In this document: positions 22,529 to 34,802 of the stretch, piece after piece
Numbering within the stretch: the stretch's first letter is position 1
Layout of the letters: the number at the start of each line of letters is the position of its first letter
Origin: Phyto melanocephala
Lineage: Eukaryota; Arthropoda; Insecta; Diptera; Rhinophoridae
Length of the DNA stretch: 64,000 nucleotides
Assembly (NCBI GenBank): GCA_941918925.1
Contig: OW799234.1
Coordinates: forward strand, 76,094,543 to 76,158,542
Direction of reading: 5' to 3'
Made by a program: the position numbers and the translations under genes
The notes under the pieces: generated by a model
Database searches by the model: none
Seen by the model: only the letters and a program-made list of their open reading frames with translations
Told to the model about the DNA's origin: nothing

Positions 22529-24640
22529 AAAACAAGTAAGAGCATTATATTCGGCTGTGCCGAATCTTTTATACCCACCACCAATTTTGTGTACATTTAA
22601 AGCACAATATTTATTTTTTTGTTAATCATTATGGAATAATATCTTTATAATAAAATATGTATCACTTTCTTTGTAGAGGGTGGTTAAATTTTAAGGGCCC
22701 ATGTTGAAGGTGAACTACACCTTGTCTTTAAATTTGTTTTCTGCATTTCACTTGACATTTCTCAATCTCAAACTTACTCAATTTGATCCGTGGAAAGATA
22801 CGCAAATGAGCAACGCTTTAAAGTTATTCAGGTTTTTTATAAAAATGGGCGTTCAAATCAAAATGCATTTTGTGCACTTCGTAATTCTTTTGATCAACAT
22901 AATCGTTCAAATTCGTCCACAATCGGGAGAATTGTAAAAAATATTTAAATTTCTGCAAAACAGGTCTGCATAAAGTGTTAGAAAATCTGTAAATGCCTTG
23001 TTAGTATGTTGAACGGAAAACATTGCTGTTTTTCGCAGTGGTGTGCCAAAAGAGCAGTCAACCTCGCCTCATCATCATGCCCAACAATTGAGCATCAACA
23101 TTGTCATTGAAAATTTGGACCATCAGATAGAGGAGTGGCGCCAAGAATGGGGGGCCATTTGGCCGATATTTTGTTAAATACATAATTGAACCATACAAAT
23201 ATTATAATTACAAAAAGAAATAATAATAATATCCTTAATAATTTGTGTTTTATTTAAATTCAACATCGGTCCTTAAAATTTAGCCACCCTTTATAACTTT
23301 GAAATGCTACTAAAATGCTTTTGAAAATGTAGTCTTTCAATAAAAGTGGGCGTTAAAGTAGGGGTGTCAATAAAGTTTCTGCTAATAAATACAACTTAGA
23401 TATTTAAATATAGTCCTTTATTTTCCCAACAACTTTGTCAATAGAGAAATTACATGAATTTAAGATAAACCGTTATATAGGAGGTAGGCGTTAACTTTTT
23501 GGCACAACAATTACATTGATTAGAAGGATATACGTAGCAAATTTGATCATTATACCTCTAATTTTGGCGGTTTTGTGAGCTTTTAAATTTCATTAACGGT
23601 AGATAACGTGAAAAGTGGGCGTTATAGTAGGCGTGTCAAAGTTGATTTTGCGAATGAGTACAACATAGGTGTTTCAATATAGCCCTTTATTATTCCAAAA
23701 TCTATATTAATAGAGAAATTAAATGAAATTTGGGTAAAACGTTATAAGGGAGGTTGGCGTAAAAGTGGGCGTGGCACCTTAATTTTCTGGCACAGTAATG
23801 ACATTGCCTAGTGGGATATACGTAGCAAATTTGATCATCATACCTCTAATTTTGGCGGTTTTATGAGCTTTTAAATTTCATTAACGGTAGATAACGTGAA
23901 AAGTGGGCGTGATAGTAGGCGTGTCAAAGTTATTTTTGCGAATTAGTACAACTTAGGTGTTTCAATATAGCCCTTTTGAATTTTAGATAAAACGTTATAT
24001 GGGAGGTGGGCGTAAAAGTGGGCGTGGCGCATTGATTTTCCGTTACAAAAATGCGGCTTACCAAAAAGCAAAGTGTGCAAAATTTTAGAGTCGTACATCC
24101 AATTCTGTTGCTTTTATGACGTTTTTGTTTTTAAATATACCGAAAAATACACTGTGCGGTATAAATTTTCGTACATTTTGATCGATAACTCCTCTCCTAA
24201 TGCATAGATTTAGATAATTTTCACGCAAAAATATTGTTTTTACTCAGGAAATATATACTCGAAGTTTCATGAGCCTACGTTAATGCGTTTGGACACAATT
24301 CGATTTTATTCGATGTTTGAAGGACACGGTTTTTTCGACCTACTCTTGCTTTTCGAGCTATAACTCTCTTCCTAATATTCCGATTTAGCCCATTTTCAAA
24401 CAAACCTTGTCTATAGGAAAGATTCTGGCAAAATTTGAGCCCCCTAGCTTTTTCGGTGCGACCTCTATCGTGCTTTCAACAGACGGACAGACGGACGGAC
24501 ATAGCTAGATCGTCATCAAATCAAACCCTGATTCAGAATATATATACTTTATGGGGTCTAAAATGGATATTTCGATGTGTTACAAACGGAATGACAAAAT
24601 GAATATACCCCCACCATTTTTTTGGTGGCGGGTATAAAAA
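22529..24640 (+). repeat. X-family repeat, full-length copy with MD1 inside
   Basis: It has the same order as the copy at 6960-9089: start with ATTCGGC/GCCGAAT hairpin, MD1 at 22676-23291, three tandem segments of about 280 bp beginning near 23340, 23610 and 23900, the CGGACAGACGGACGGAC block near 24483, and the closing hairpin at about 24605-24636. Some segments are closer to the family average than in the other copies. Confidence 0.8.
22676..23291 (+). mobile_element. MD1 mariner derivative, copy C
   Basis: TA flanks both ends (22674-22675 and 23292-23293). The terminal repeats and the two transposase scraps are as in copy A. It shows the uninterrupted ACATTGCTG site that is split by an insertion in copy B. 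Confidence 0.85.
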
Positions 24641-25119
24641 CTAAGAATAATTATGGGTAAATTTTTTTTTTGTCTTTTGTAGACGCAATTCTCTTTAATT
24701 ATTTAGTTATAAGAAACCATTAAAGTTTTATAAAGAGCCATACAACTTAACTTTTATGAAAACTTTATTTATGAACGTTTCTAAGCCATTAATAATTTTT
24801 ATGAAGACAGTCTAAAAATTGCATCAAAGATATTCTTCAAATAGATAAGAAATTGAAAAAAATTTAAATTGATTTAAATGTTTGCAATGTTTTCGTGTAC
24901 GTACAAGGAAAACAAATATTAAAATTTTTATAATTTAGTTTCTACATAAAATTATAGCAAGGAATTTAGATGGGCTCTAATTCATTTACTATTTTGTACT
25001 AATTCTACCAGTTCCAATCCCCAAAATCCCGGTCCCAAAAATCGCGGAATTTATTTTAAAAATCCCGTGACGTCCAGATTTTTTTCTAAATATTCATTTT
25101 CATTCACGTTTTAGAGAAA
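24641..25119. other. AT-rich non-coding stretch, nothing recognised
   Basis: No family similarity was recognised apart from the hAT relic that follows. The AAAATCCCGGTCCCAAAA-type sequence near 25020-25070 may belong to that relic. Confidence 0.4.
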
Positions 25120-25539
25120 CGGTCAGGTGATTTTTGTGTATCACTGTCTATTGCAATAATATATTTCACAATAGACGGAGCTTCTATAATGCTGCAAACC
25201 GGAAAAGTTATTACACCCAAGCAGCAACTATCTTTTGCACACGCAATTCATCTGGCAGTTACTGATATTTTATTCAACGGTTTTAGTTGTACAAAAGGAA
25301 ATGAAGCACCTTCATCAGATGATGATAATGACGATAACCATGACTTAATTGAGTTTTGGATCATTGAAACAAATAGCAATCTCACTGGTAAATTTCACAT
25401 TAAGCTTATTAGTCATAAAAGTTTAAAAAAATGTCGCCAAGAAGAAATGAGATTTTGCAAAGAGATGTTACAGAAGAAAACGAAAAAAAGAATTGAAACT
25501 TATTTTCAATTACAAAATAAGATGGAACACACTTCTTGA
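25120..25539 (+). pseudogene. hAT transposase relic
   Basis: From about 25150 the translation reads ...IIYFTIDGASIMLQTGKVI, then QQLSFAHAIHLAVTDILF, an acidic stretch SSDDDNDDNHD, and a basic tail. The block with D in FTIDGAS and the following C/H-type FAHAIHLAV segment is the pattern around the second catalytic aspartate in many insect hAT transposases (normally followed by CYAHGIQLAV or similar). Only this piece of the gene remains. The open part from 25189 is 116 codons, but it has neither the N-terminal BED finger nor the C-terminal dimerisation domain. Its ends were not found, so it is a fragment. Confidence 0.65.
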
Positions 25540-25673
25540 TATGTGCCAACGGATTTGTGAATGGGAAATGTCTATTTAAAAGGCATCAAAAATTTTTATT
25601 TATCACAAATAAAAGATAAAAAATCTGCTATTCTAAAACAAATAATAGTAAAAGTTATACTTATATATATACT

Positions 25674-26361
25674 TTTTATACCCTTCACCTGTGGTGCACA
25701 AGGGTATATATAGCTTTGTCATTCCGTTTGTAATTTCTACAATTTTCATTTCCGACCCCATAAAGTATATATTTTCTGAAAGCTTATGGATAGAGGAGTC
25801 GATTAAGCCCTGACCGTCTGCCCGTCTGTCCGTGTGTTGGTTGAAATCAATTTTTAGAAGCAACTATATGTTCCCCAGATCTGTGTATGGTATCAATCTC
25901 TTGGAAATATCCAGGAATGAATTGCTATTGAAATTCAGCATAATGGCCCCAAAACTTTCTGAGATATTAACAAAAAACCACGACCACCTCGTTTTTTTTC
26001 ACAACTACAACAACAACCTACATACATACTGGTTAAAGTAAACGTGGCATCGAAATCCAGCTGAGCCAAAACAATTTTTTTTATATTATATATTATTTAT
26101 ATTTTTTGATTATTTTTTTTTAATTTTTTTAAAAATTTTTTTTTACAAAATTTGGTTTTAAAAAAAAAATTTTTTTGTAATTTCTTTTTTGTTTTTAATA
26201 TATTTTTTTTTTTTTGCAATTTTTTTTAGAAACATACATACGTAAACTCAATTATAATTTATATGAGATGAATGGTGATACAAACAATTGTTATTGCATG
26301 ACTACACATTGTGAAAGGTATATAAGATTTGGTACGGCCGAATAAAGCTCTGTTACTTGTT
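25674..26361 (-). repeat. Y-family hairpin-ended repeat, full-length copy
   Basis: On the minus strand it begins with ACAAGTAAC and a GGTACGGCCGAAT-type hairpin (near 26330) and ends in ACCCTTCACCTGTGG...AAGGGTATA (25678-25710). The A/T homopolymer core lies at about 26070-26230, next to the recurring GGCTCAGCTGGATTTCGAT segment. It ends against a poly-T run and a mariner fragment. Confidence 0.75.
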
Positions 26362-26379
26362 TTTTTTTTTTTTTTTTGA

Positions 26380-26560
26380 AACTGCTATAAAAAAGTGTAG
26401 CTGCGGCTGTGTGGCACGTAGCGCCGTCCTGTTGAAACCAAATGTTGCCAATATACTTCTCTTCAATTTTTGTGAACAAAAATTCGTTCAACATGGCCCG
26501 ATAACGATCGCTATTGTCTACGGCCACTCCTTTAAGGCGCGTGTGTAAACATAGTACAAG
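26380..26560 (-). pseudogene. Mariner transposase fragment around the second catalytic aspartate
   Basis: On the minus strand the frame reads NSDRYRAMLNEFLF, then GNIWFQQDGATCHTAAATLF. QQDGATCHTA is the hallmark around the second catalytic aspartate of one insect mariner group. The fragment is open over about 60 codons but is preceded and followed by unrelated sequence. It starts at the edge of the adjacent Y repeat. Confidence 0.8.
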
Positions 26561-26910
26561 ACAATCTGTTTGCAATTGAAATAAAAACACTTGACATTAC
26601 AAAATTAAAAATATTGACTAATTAGTCACTCGTATCCCAAATACGAATTTAATAATAAATTTTGAAAATGATAAACAAGAGGAAAAAAAAGATTTACAAT
26701 ATGCATTTATTTTCCAGTCTGCATACATATGTACGTTTACTGAAAACAATACCCTGACAAAAATTTAAATGAATAATTTTAATGCGTTAAAAGTTGCAGA
26801 TAATTTATTAAATTATAATAAAAGAACGAATTATAATAAAACAAATAATAACGACAAAAAAAATATTCACAGGCAGCTTGTAGTATTGAAAAGCAAAAAC
26901 AACAAACATT
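26561..26910. other. AT-rich non-coding stretch, nothing recognised
   Basis: No family similarity or coding frame was recognised. Confidence 0.5.
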
Positions 26911-27069
26911 CTGCCTGTTCAACGATGTCGAAAGAAAACACAAGCGAAATTTAATTCGTACAAATATACTGAAAACAACAACAAAAACTAAAAATTTGTT
27001 TTTGTTTTCAACGTATTTGTGCGAATGAAATTTCGCATGGGTTTTCTTTCGACATCGTTGAACAGGCAG
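26911..27069. repeat. Foldback hairpin element with CTGCCTGTTCAACGATG ends
   Basis: The two arms of about 70-75 bases are reverse complements with a few mismatches, separated by a loop of roughly 10-15 bases near 26985-26997. ATT lies directly outside both ends, possibly a 3-bp target duplication. There is no interior, so this is either a hairpin MITE or a foldback made by inverted duplication. Confidence 0.75.
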
Positions 27070-27129
27070 ATTATCTGACATTAAATGTATATATAGTTGT
27101 GTTGTTGTGAAGTTATTAAATACAGTAAT

Positions 27130-27440
27130 TTGTATACCCCTTAGCCTTTGCTGCTAAAGGTATATTGCTTTAAACATTCCGTTTGTAATGTCTACAATAT
27201 TTATTTCTCAACTTAAAAAGTTAGTATTTTCTGTAAGCTTATGTCTAGGGAATTCAATTGATCAATGTCCGTCCGTCTGTTTTATAACTTGTCAATATAA
27301 CAAGCTGCATATGTTTTTTTATCAAAATGTCAACCACAAAAATTAACCCTTTCTCAGCTCTCAGATAATTTATAGACACGTTTGTTTTAATTTTTAAATA
27401 TGATATGTTTTTAGAGATGTTAGTAGAAATTTTGAACAAT
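27130..27440 (-). repeat. Partial, diverged Y-family repeat
   Basis: TATACCCCTTAGCC...AAAGGTATA forms the closing hairpin (about 27132-27165). The GTCCGTCCGTCTG block follows at 27269. The rest of the element is missing or too diverged to follow. Confidence 0.6.
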
Positions 27441-28912
27441 TCCCAAACTGACAGGCAAAAATATCTTAGAATTAAATCTTTTTTAAATATGTCCGGTTAA
27501 TTTCCCGGTTAATTTTTGAACACGATGGTAATACTAAATTGTAAACCGTAGTTGTAATAAATATCCCAGAAAAATATTAAGAAATCAGTTTAAAACTGAC
27601 TGAAATAAAAGCATTAAAACACAATTGCTTCGGTGTTTTCCTAAAATTCACAAACGAAAATCGAGTTTTTTCAACCTTTAGACAATCAAGAGTGTCAAAT
27701 GATAGGGCTAAATTAAGAAAATGAAATACTCTATAAGAAATTTCAAATCCATGATAGAGGACACTACAAAATCTGCTTATTAAAACTAGCTCAGATTGTA
27801 TCTATGCCAATGCCTTCAACCTCATTATATTGATTTTCAATAAAGGCGCTTGATAAGCAAAAACGATAAACCATTTTTGAATGTTTTATATAATAATAGA
27901 CATGTAGCTTCCAAAGCAAGTCAATATTTTTTTCACAACCCCATCAATATAGGCATCAAATGAAAGCACTTTCCTAGTAGAACACACCCAACTGTCAAGA
28001 ACTGCGGCTTGTAAAAAGGCATCTGTCTTTTGAAAAAAAGAATTATAAAATTAAGAAAACGTATGCAAGTAAATGCCCAATCTTAAGCGTAAGAAAACCA
28101 CCTCGTATAAACAGGTAACGAAAGCAACTATAAAATCCTTGTTGGGAGCATTTCCGGCAAAAGTGGAAAAATTAGTAAATACCGTGTAATATGCCAATAT
28201 TTTAAGGTTGAATATATTTGTACAATTATTAAATAAATTACATCTTTTTTAAAAATTTTTATAATGAACGGTTAAAGTTTTATTAAATTTAATACGAATA
28301 TAAGTTTTTTCTGGCTCACTCTTTAATAAAGACAAATGACGTACAAATGTAAATATGAAACCTAGGCTATGCTGCAATGAGTTCATAAAATATATAAATA
28401 TAATAGTGAAGGGTGTTATCAGTTTCGGTACGGCCGAATATAGCATTTTTAACATGCAGTAAATAGATAACCTTTATACAGCAAATCAATAATCTTGAAG
28501 TTTTAATTAAAGGCTTTCAGAAAAAACAATACAAGGTGAAAGTATAAAAAAAAAACTATTAAATAAAAACAATTATCACGGTACTTTAAATATTTATTGC
28601 TTTTTTATCTCTTTCTGTTTTCAGTATTAATGTGGCATAAATAATAAATAAGTGAGGATGCAAAAAATTTAATTTAAAAGTTCGTGGCAGATAATTAATT
28701 CACTTGCGCTAAAAAAATAACAAAAAAAGGTAAACATTTTGCTGTATATATACAAATAACAATACTAATGTTTGCTTGAGTTCACTTACTTTATTGTATT
28801 ACAAAATTATATAATTGTAGAAGTAGTGTCGTAGTATTTTTCTATTAAAAACGCTTACAGTGGATATATGAAACAAAATAATTATAATAAATTTATTATA
28901 TAACTAGCTAAT
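27441..28912. other. AT-rich stretch with one tiny Y-family scrap
   Basis: At 28388-28450 the sequence GAAGGGTGTTATCAG, then TTTCGGTACGGCCGAATATAGC, looks like a Y element reduced to its two hairpins. Nothing else was recognised. Confidence 0.45.
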
Positions 28913-29560
28913 AAACGGTGTGCTTCGCCACCCCAAATTTTAGTAATTAATGCACCCATTTCTTGCCTAAATGTTCATTTGGGTGTCAAAGTTGCTCTTG
29001 CCAAATTTTACTACTCTAATCGATATCGTTTTCAAAATATATGAATATTAGTATTTAATTCATGTGGTAGGTGCCACGCCCACTATTGATAATGCATCCA
29101 TTTTTTGCCTAAATGTTCATTTGGGTGTCAAAGTTGCTCTTGCAAAATTTTACTACTCTAATCGATATCGTTTTCCAAATATACGAATTTTAGTATTTAA
29201 TTCATGTGGCCACGCCTACTATTGCAAGTACGCCCATTTTTTACCCAAATGTTCGTGTGGATGTCAAAGTTTACCGTACTTAATTTGAAGACTCTAGCTG
29301 CATTAACTTTCGTGATATATAATATTTAATACTTATTTTTAATAGGGCGTGGTACCCCGCCCACTTACAATTTCAAACCAAAATACAGCCTATAGTTCCT
29401 TCCAGACATACAGAAAGATTCTGTGAAAATTTCAAGGAAATCGGTCCAGCCGTTTAACCGTCTATAAAGCACAAACAAACATACAAACATACAAACATAC
29501 AAACATATAAACATACAAACACACATTGATTTTTATATATATAGATAGAAGATAGATAGA
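28913..29560 (-). mobile_element. Helitron-like element HF2, copy b
   Basis: This is the same family as 17647-18410. The minus strand ends in CACCGTTTATTAGCTAG followed by T and starts in a TATC microsatellite with TCTATATATATAAAAAT. GCCACGCCCACTATT-type tandem segments recur in the interior, and a CAAACATA microsatellite has expanded at about 29478-29515. No protein is encoded. Confidence 0.7.
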
Positions 29561-29709
29561 TAACAATATAAAAATTTATTTTCTAGTATTGAACTTTTAA
29601 AATATGATGTATGGTCTTTCTCTGCGGGTTTTTTAGTTAAAACATAAGTTGACTAATTAAACTATTTTTATTAATAGGGTGAAATGACATCATCTTTAGG
29701 AGCCAAATA

Positions 29710-30851
29710 CAGTCAAATCCCGATAAATCGTAATTCTGGATAATTCGTAATAAACTGTCGGTCCCTTGAAAAATCTCGTTAATTCGTAAAATTTCCATAC
29801 ATGTTGGTTCCCTCGCTAATTCGTATTTTTTTTTTTTTTTTTTCAAATAAAATCTTCTTTACCTCTTATAAGTCGTAATTGTTTGCTAACTACCACCTAT
29901 AATTCGTAATAAAAATAACAGAAACATGGAAAGAATGCTTAAAGCTAACAATATAGAAAGTGGTGACGACGACGATGATGGCAACAACGAAGTTCCCCTA
30001 ATGACAAATAAAGATGCAAATTTGACAATTGAGGGATCGCCGCAAATAACGTTGCAAATGACAAAATAATAATTTTTCATTAGAGCAAAAAAACGTATTT
30101 AAAAGGTTTGATTATCTTTTTTTTAATACTTTTCCTTTTGTACCTCTGTTACACTTATCAATCATTTTTGACAATTCCGTTCGTAGACTTTTGTTTATAA
30201 CTTACAACGTTCTTCCACTAACTGACTCATTGTAATTGCGTTTTGACGGTGATAAACTGCACAATTTTGATGTTTTGGTGTTTGAACAAATGTAAGAGAG
30301 TAATTTTAACGGTAATCTGCAAAAAAAAATAGGTTTTACAAAATTTTTCTTTTACAACGTTATTCGCGGCTTTGCTTCAATTAATAAATTAAGATTTTAT
30401 GTCTCCAAGCATACTGTGGACGAAGAAATTTTTAATTCCTTAATAAAAATAGAAAATACCTTGGACAACCTCCGTGAAAAAAGTCTGAAAAAAAAGCATA
30501 TCACTCATTTTTTTAAAAAATTAATTTTCGACAATGTAAATAAGTAAAGAAAATGAATTTTTCAGTTTTATTTTTATTTAATTGTTTTTTGTTTGCTATT
30601 AAAATTACATGTATTTAACGCTAAGTGAATGCATTTGCTATTTTATTTTATGTATTTATTTTGTATTTAATTTTCAACAATGGTTTTTTGTGTTTATTTT
30701 TATCGTTTTAGTAAATAAATTGAAAACCCCCGTTAATTCGTATTTATTTTATTTTTACCCCGTTAAATCCAAATCTCGTTAAATCGAAACCCCCTATAAT
30801 TCGTAAGAAATGGCGGGTCCCTTGCGATAACGAATTATCGGGATTTGACTG
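29710..30851. mobile_element. Pogo/Tigger-like element, internally deleted
   Basis: The ends are CAGTCAAATCCCGATAA on the left and its near-perfect reverse complement on the right. The base pairs outside are TA (29708-29709) and TG, so the expected TA duplication has decayed on one side. At least eight copies of ATAATTCGTAA or GTTAATTCGTA-like motifs lie within 220 bases of either end, pointing inward or outward. The interior has lost most of the transposase. Confidence 0.75.
30376..30547 (+). pseudogene. Possible C-terminal end of a pogo-type transposase
   Basis: The translation reads LRFYVSKHTVDEEIFNSLIK, then IENTLDNLREKSLKKKHITHFFKK and a stop. A lysine-rich tail ending in xITxFF is typical of the C-terminus of pogo/Tigger/jerky transposases. 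The frame is only about 55 codons and nothing of the CENP-B-like DNA-binding or catalytic domains is left. The acidic piece ESGDDDDDGNN near 29955-29990 could be another scrap of the same gene. Identification rests on the short tail and the element's ends. Confidence 0.5.
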
Positions 30852-31017
30852 TGTTGTATAATTTCTTCGATCTTTTTTTAGAAATTGTTATCCTTGATCT
30901 CAAGCTACAGGTCAAATAGTGTGTTATTTATTTATTTAAATTATAATTATTTCCCTTAAGAAGCTAACTAAAATGTTAGCAACACATTGAAAGGAATTAG
31001 TAAAGTTATTTTTATAT

Positions 31018-32586
31018 AAAACAAGTCAGAGCACTATATTCGGCTGTGCCGAATCTTTTATACCCACCACCAATTTTGTGTACTTTTAAAGCACAATATT
31101 TATTATTTTGTTAATCATTATGGAAAAATCTCTTTATAATAAAATATGTATCACTTTCTTTGTAGAGGGTGGTTAAATTTTAAGGGCCCATGTTGAAGGT
31201 GAAATACACCTAGTCTTTAATATTATTTTCTACACTTCACTTGACATTTCTCAATCTCAAACTTACTCAATTTGATCCGTGGAAAGATACGCAAATGAGC
31301 AACGCTTTAAAATTATTCAGGTTTTTTATAAAAATGGGCGTTCAAATCAAAATGCATTTCGTGCACTTCGTAATTCTTTTGATCAACATAAACGTTCAAA
31401 TTCGTCCACAATCGGGAGAATTGTAAAAAATATTTAAATTTCTGCAAAACAGGTCTGTATAAAATGTAAGAACATCTGTGAATGCCTTCTTAGTTCGTTG
31501 AATGGGAACCACTGCTGGTTTTTGCGATAGTGTGGCAAAAGAGCAGTCAACCTCGACTCATCATCATGCCCAACAATTGAGCATCAACATTGTCATTGAA
31601 AATTTGGACCATCAGATAGAGGAGTGGCGCCAAGGATGGGGGGGGCCATTTGCCCGATATTTTGTTAAATACATAATTGAACCATACAAATATTATCATT
31701 ATAAAAAGAAATGATAATAATTTCTTAAATAATTTGTCTTTTATTTAAAATCAACATCGGCCCTTAAAATTTAACCACCCTTTATAACTTCGATATGCTA
31801 CTAAAATGCTTTTGTAAATGTAGTGTAGGAGTGTCAAGAAAGTTTCTGCTAATAAATACAACTTAGATATTTCAATATAGTCCTTTATTTTCCCAAAAAC
31901 TTTGTCAATAGAGAAATTACATGAATTTAAGATAAACCATTATATGGGAGGTAGGCGTTAAAGTGGGCGTGCCACCGTAACTTTTTGGCACAACAATAAC
32001 ATTGATTAGGAGGATATACGTAGCAAATTTTATCATCATACCTCTACTTTTGGCGGTTTTATGAGCTTTTAAATTTCATTAACGGTAGATAACGTGAAAA
32101 GTGGGCGTTATAGTAGGCGTTTCAAAGTTATTTTTTGCGAATGAGTGCAACTTGATTGTTTCAATATAGCCCTTTATTATTCCAAAATCTTTATTAATAG
32201 AGAAATTATATGAATTTTAGGTAAAACCTTATATGGGAGGTGGGCGTAAAAGTAGGCGTGGCACCTTAATTTTTTGGCACAGTAATAATATTGCCTAGGG
32301 GGATATACATAGCAAATTTTATCATCATACCTTTAGTTGTGGCGGTTTTATGAGCTTTTAAATTTCATTAACGGTAGATAACGTGAAAAGTGGGCGTTAT
32401 AGTAGGCGTGTCAAAGTTATTTTTGCGAATAAGTACAACTTAGTTGTTTCAATATAGCACTTTATTATTCCAAAATCTTTATTAATAGAGAAATTATATG
32501 AATTTTAGTTAAAACGTTATATGGGAGGTGGGCGTAAAAGTGGGCGTGGCACACCCCACCCATTTTTTTGGTGGCAGGTATAAAAA
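31018..32586 (+). repeat. X-family repeat with MD1 inside and a 3' deletion
   Basis: It starts with AACAAGTCAGAG and the ATTCGGC/GCCGAAT hairpin. MD1 is at 31165-31782. Three tandem segments start near 31830, 32100 and 32388. The last unit joins directly to the closing hairpin (about 32551-32584), so the roughly 600-bp segment with the GTCCGTCTG block is deleted compared with the other full-length copies. Confidence 0.8.
31165..31782 (+). mobile_element. MD1 mariner derivative, copy D
   Basis: TA flanks both ends (31163-31164 and 31783-31784). Near its right end the reverse complement reads GATGTTGATTTTAAATAAAA, the uninterrupted counterpart of the site where a Helitron sits in the copy at 53015-54371. 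The N-terminal and C-terminal transposase scraps are the same as in the other copies. Confidence 0.85.
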
Positions 32587-32717
32587 TTGATCTAAAGCTA
32601 GTGACTCTGACTCCCCCAGAATTTGAAAAAATAACTATTTTAATTAAAAATACAATCAAAATGAACTCAGTTTAAATTTTTCACCCAGAAAAAAATTTTA
32701 AAGCTTTTATAACTGAA

Positions 32718-33848
32718 TTTTTTATACCCGCCACCAAAAAAACGGTGCGGGTATATTCATTTTGTCATTCCGTTTGTAACACATCGAAATATCTATTTTA
32801 GACCCCATAAAGTATATATATTCTGAATCAGGGTTTGATTTGATGACGATCTAGCTACGTCCATCCGTCTGTCCGTCTGTCCGTCTGTTGAAAGTACGAA
32901 AGAGGTCGCACCGAAAAAGCTAGGTAGCTCAAATTTTGCCAGAATCTTTCTTAAAGACAAGGTTTCTTTAGTATTGAAAATGGGCTAAATCGGAATATTA
33001 CAAAGAGAGTTATAGCTCGAAAAGCAAGAGTCGGTCGAAAAAACCGTGTCCTTCGAACATCGAACAAAATGCAATTGTGTCCAAACGCATTAACGTACAG
33101 TCATGAAACTTAGAATATAGATTTTTCAAGTCAAAACAATATTTCTCCCGAAAAATTTTTTACATCTATGCATTAGGAAAGGAGTTATAGATAAAAATGT
33201 ACGAAAATTTATACCGCGCAGTGTATTTTTCAGTATATTTTAAATTTAAAACCTAATAAAACGGACAAAATTAGATGTACGATTCTGAAATTTTGCAAAC
33301 ATTGCTTTTTCGTGAGAGGCTTTACTGTAACGGAAAACCAATGTGCCACGCCCACTTTTACGCCCACCTCCCATATAACGTTTTACCTAAAATTCATATT
33401 ATTTCTCTACTAATAAAGATTTAGGAATAATAAAGGGCCATATTGAAACACCTAAGTTGTACTCATTAGCAAAAATAACTTTGACACGCCTACTTTAACG
33501 CCCACTTTTCACGTTATCAACCGTTAATAAAATTTAAAAGCTCATAAAACCGACAAAATTAGAGGTATGATGATAAAACTTGCTACATATATCCTTCTGA
33601 TCAATGTAATTGTTGTGCCATAAAGTTAAGTTGACAAGCTTACTTTAACGCCTACCTCCCATATAACGGTTTATCTTAAATTCATGTAATTTCTCTATTA
33701 AAAAAGTTTTTGGGAAAATAAAGGACTATATTGAAATATCTAAGTTGTATTTATTAGCAGAAACTTTATTGACACGCCTATTTTAACGCCCACTTTCAAT
33801 AAAAGACTAAATTTACGAAAACATTTTACTATAATATCGAAGTTATTA
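32718..33848 (-). repeat. X-family repeat, 3' half plus tandem region
   Basis: On the minus strand it has the closing hairpin (about 32722-32755), the CGTCCATCCGTCTGTC block, the GAGTTATAGCTCG block and about two and a half tandem segments. It then meets the TA and end of an MD1 copy exactly where the other X copies have MD1. The 5' end beyond MD1 is missing. Confidence 0.8.
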
Positions 33849-33980
33849 AGGGTGGTTAAATTATAAGGGCCGATGTTGAATTTAAATAAAACACAAATTA
33901 TTTAGGAAACTATTATCATTTCTTTTTATATGATAATATTTGTATGGTTCAATAATGCATGGAACAAAATATCGGCCAAA
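33849..33980 (-). mobile_element. MD1 mariner derivative, copy E (one end only)
   Basis: The end AAGGGTGGTTAAATT and the next 120 bases match the MD1 3' portion on the minus strand, down to ATATCGGCCAAA, where similarity stops. The rest of MD1 and the X 5' end are gone. Confidence 0.75.
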
Positions 33981-34800
33981 AAGATTATTTAGGCCTATTT
34001 AAGTTCTCAGTAATTATAATATTCTTAGGATTATCAAAGGATGGGCCTTTTTAAGTTCTGAGTAAGTGCGGACAGCCTTAAGGTATATTTGGTTACACCT
34101 TATAATACAAACTTAATACTCACCGTATTGTACGAAAAAAGTTTTATAAAAAAAATAAATTACCATAAACAATCATGTTTTGCTTTGTCTGCAATTGACA
34201 CTAATTCCCTTATAAGACACAGTTATTACAAGCACCAATATATTTTATATATTGTGAATAGATATAATATTGTTATAATATTATTATAATTGATTTTTGT
34301 GTATCCGTCTTGTTGTCATTAGAAGCGTATTTTCATTTTTAAAAATATTATCAGTCGGACTACTACTTAATGCGTACTTTGTGTTTTCACCAACACAAAT
34401 GCGTACTTGTCTAGTATAGAAAGTCTATTATAACGAAAATCTAATTGACATGTTTTAAAGCTATTTTTATTTAATCAGATCAAGTTTAATATTTTTAGCA
34501 TAATTTCTATGTTATTACAAAAACTAGCAGAAGTGCTATGTTCGTCAGTGCTGAATTTTTGATTGCCACCACCACCCACCAATATTGTGGAATAATTTCA
34601 TAACATACAATTATTTATCTTTGGTGTGGGTGAGCTACATTATTCTCCTTTTATCAACTTAAATTGACCAAAGGGACACATTTTATAAGGTTTTATGTTA
34701 GAGGTCCGATATGAGAGGTAGACTTTAAAGTACACGTGCCAAAGTAATTTCTTATTATTATAAATTCAACTTAGATATTAAAACACACAGTCCTATATAA
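33981..34800. other. AT-rich stretch with a faint X 5' end
   Basis: At about 34528-34590, GCTATGTTCGTCAGTGCTGAA followed by CCACCACCACCC is a decayed X-family start. Nothing else was recognised. Confidence 0.4.
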
Positions 34801-34802
34801 AA

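Noticed and set aside
25020..25075. GC-richer AAAATCCCGGTCCC segment as a separate gene
   Set aside because: Too short, no open frame, and probably part of the neighbouring hAT relic.
29931..30069. Acidic peptide frame (MERMLKANNIESGDDDDD) as a host gene exon
   Set aside because: It lies inside the pogo-like element and fits better as a scrap of its transposase or as chance.
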